Positions 42,596 through 45,401 of a DNA stretch of 45,401 nucleotides are shown in pieces. Location of the stretch: assembly GCA_017502305.1 (NCBI GenBank), contig JAFVVG010000002.1, positions 1 through 45,401 of the forward strand, in the 5' to 3' direction. The stretch comes from Clostridia bacterium (GTDB lineage Bacteria; Bacillota; Clostridia; Christensenellales; Aristaeellaceae). The notes under the pieces are model-generated. The model was not told the origin of the DNA, searched no databases, and saw nothing but the letters and a program-made list of their open reading frames with translations. Position numbers and translations under genes: made by a program. Each line of letters starts with the position of its first letter. The first letter of the stretch is position 1.

Positions 42596-42689
42596 GCGGC
42601 CAGTGGCCGCAGCCATTTCCGCCAAACGCTGCATTCCCCTGCTTGCGCCCCGCGCGCATACATGACATGACAACAAAGGAGATTTCCCA

Positions 42690-44033
42690 ATGATTGAAAC
42701 CGGCGAGATCCTCCAAACCATGCGGATGATCCAGGAGGAAAACTTCGACATCCGCACCATCACCCTGGGTATCAACCTGCTGGACTGCTCCGACGCCGAC
42801 GGCGAGAAGTGCGGCCGGCGCGTGTATGACAAGATCTGCCGCGTGGCGCAGAACCTGGTGAAAACCGGCGAGAATATCGAGCGTGAGTTCTCTATCCCGA
42901 TTGTGAACAAGCGCATTTCCGTCACGCCGGTGAGCCTGATCTGCCAGGCCGATCCCCGCCCCATCGCCCGCTGGCTGGACAAAGCCGCCGCCGAAATGGG
43001 CGTGAACTTCCTGGGCGGCTACTCCGCCCTGATGCACAAGGGCGCCACCCTGGCCGACGAGCGTCTGCTTGAATCCATTCCCGAGGTCATGGCCACCACC
43101 GAGCGCCTCTGCTCCTCGGTGAACGTGGGCTCCACCCGCGCCGGCATCAACATGAACGCCGTGCGTGAAATGGGCGAGATCATCAAAAAGACCGCCGAGC
43201 TTACCGCCGACCGTGATTCCCTGGGCTGCGCCAAGCTGGTTGTCTTTGCCAACGCTGTGGAGGACAACCCCTTCATGGCCGGCGCCTTCTGCGGCGTAGG
43301 CGAACCCGAGAGCGTCATCAACGTGGGCGTTTCCGGCCCCGGCGTGGTAAAGAAGGCCCTCGAGTCTGTCAAGGGCCAGCCCTTTGACGTGGTGGCTGAG
43401 ACCATCAAGCGCACCGCCTTCAAGATCACCCGTGTGGGCCAACTGGTGGCCCGCGAGGCCTCCCAGCGGCTGAACATTCCCTTCGGCATTGTGGACCTCT
43501 CCCTGGCCCCCACCCCCGCCCGCGGCGACTCCGTGGCCCACATTCTCACCGAGATGGGCCTGGAAATGGCCGGTGCCCCCGGCACCACCGCTGCCCTGGC
43601 CCTGCTGAACGACGCCGTGAAGAAGGGCGGCGTGATGGCCTCCAACCACGTGGGCGGCCTTTCCGGCGCCTTCATCCCCGTCAGCGAGGACATCGGCATG
43701 ATCGAGGCTGCCTCCTGCGGCGCCCTGACCCTGGAAAAGCTGGAGGCCATGACCTGCGTCTGCTCCGTGGGCCTGGACATGATCGCCATCCCCGGCGACA
43801 CCTCTGCCGCCGCTATCTCCGGCATCATTGCCGACGAAGCCGCCATCGGCATGGTCAACAACAAGACCACCGCCGTGCGCGTGATTCCTGCCGCCGGCAA
43901 GAAGGCCGGCGATACCGTCGAGTTCGGCGGTCTCCTGGGCTTCGCCCCCGTGATGCCTGTGAACACCTATAACAACGATGCTTTCATCGCCCGCGGCGGC
44001 CGCATCCCCGCACCCCTGCACAGCCTTCGCAAC

Positions 44034-44036
<3 letters not shown>
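42690..44036 (+). CDS. UPF0210 (PFL-like, DUF711) family protein
   Basis: A 448-residue protein of the usual family length. The fold is a barrel related to pyruvate formate-lyase, but no glycyl-radical motif is present. Conserved stretches include [50 protein letters not shown] (in part) and [13 protein letters not shown]. Its reaction is not known to me. The upstream ACT gene is its regular neighbour, so it is probably regulated by an amino-acid-like ligand. AAAGGAG precedes the ATG. Confidence 0.9.
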
Positions 44037-45359
<1,323 letters not shown>

Positions 45360-45401
45360 GGGGCTTTGCCCCATACAACCCCACCCAAGGGGGGGCACCC
45401 C
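45360..45401 (+). other. Start of an intergenic stretch after obgE
   Basis: GGGGC-TTT-GCCCC (45361-45373) could form a short hairpin without a T run. The rest is C/G-rich and runs to the window edge; no gene is seen. Confidence 0.4.

Noticed and set aside
41336..42982. A 548-codon fused form of the pyridoxamine kinase
   Set aside because: The extra N-terminal part is antisense to the ACT and UPF0210 genes, and a strong AAAGGAGG with ATG at 42178 gives a normal-length kinase.

Overview
The window looks like a chromosomal segment of a spore-forming, GC-rich (mostly about 60% by eye) member of the Clostridia, probably an uncultured gut lineage. The evidence is the glgB-glgC-glgD-glgA arrangement with the Firmicutes-type non-catalytic GlgD, strong AGGAGG ribosome binding sites, intrinsic terminators, a SpoIIQ-like LytM protein, a spore-photoproduct-lyase-like radical SAM protein, the ACT/UPF0210 pair and a TnpV mobile-element protein. 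I saw no rRNA, tRNA, CRISPR array or complete insertion sequence. No gene-free stretch exceeds 300 bases.

Region 1 (1-7 kb) is accessory in character. It has lower GC, mixed strands and single regulators next to their targets. It holds the 3' end of an AhpF-type redox gene, a GNAT acetyltransferase behind a structured leader RNA with its own promoter and terminator, a divergent LysR/YeiH (sulfite-exporter family) pair, and a TetR-controlled operon (CrtC/AttH-like lipocalin, a 33-residue membrane peptide, a membrane-anchored esterase). It ends with a TnpV protein and a small partner. A fragment homologous to that partner lies at 543-592, so the segment is bracketed by two copies of mobile-element sequence.

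Region 2 (7-16.5 kb) is carbohydrate storage and envelope. The minus-strand glycogen cluster reads glgB, glgC, glgD, terminator, glgA. GlgA and GlgB both end in long Lys/Arg/Ala/Pro/Glu tails with a shared R-T-R-K core, which is the most unusual feature here. On the plus strand follow a 58-residue membrane peptide, a SpoIIQ-like M23 protein and glmS.

Region 3 (16.5-26 kb) contains a GH3 N-acetylhexosaminidase-type enzyme with a HAD phosphatase, citramalate synthase, an ECF sigma factor with a putative anti-sigma partner, an orphan MsmK-type sugar ABC ATPase, and an adaptor/permease pair of MacB type that lacks its ATPase.

Region 4 (26-36 kb) is a six-gene housekeeping operon (alr, 5-formyl-THF cyclo-ligase, membrane protein, rsmD, coaD, coiled-coil protein). 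It is followed by a YkvI-type transporter, a MATE exporter with a P-loop kinase, murC and a radical SAM protein.

Region 5 (36-45 kb) contains a marR-ABC-ABC-phosphatase operon whose promoter is nested in the preceding terminator. Next come a divergent pdxK / ACT-UPF0210 pair whose promoters are spanned by a perfect 9-bp inverted repeat, and obgE.
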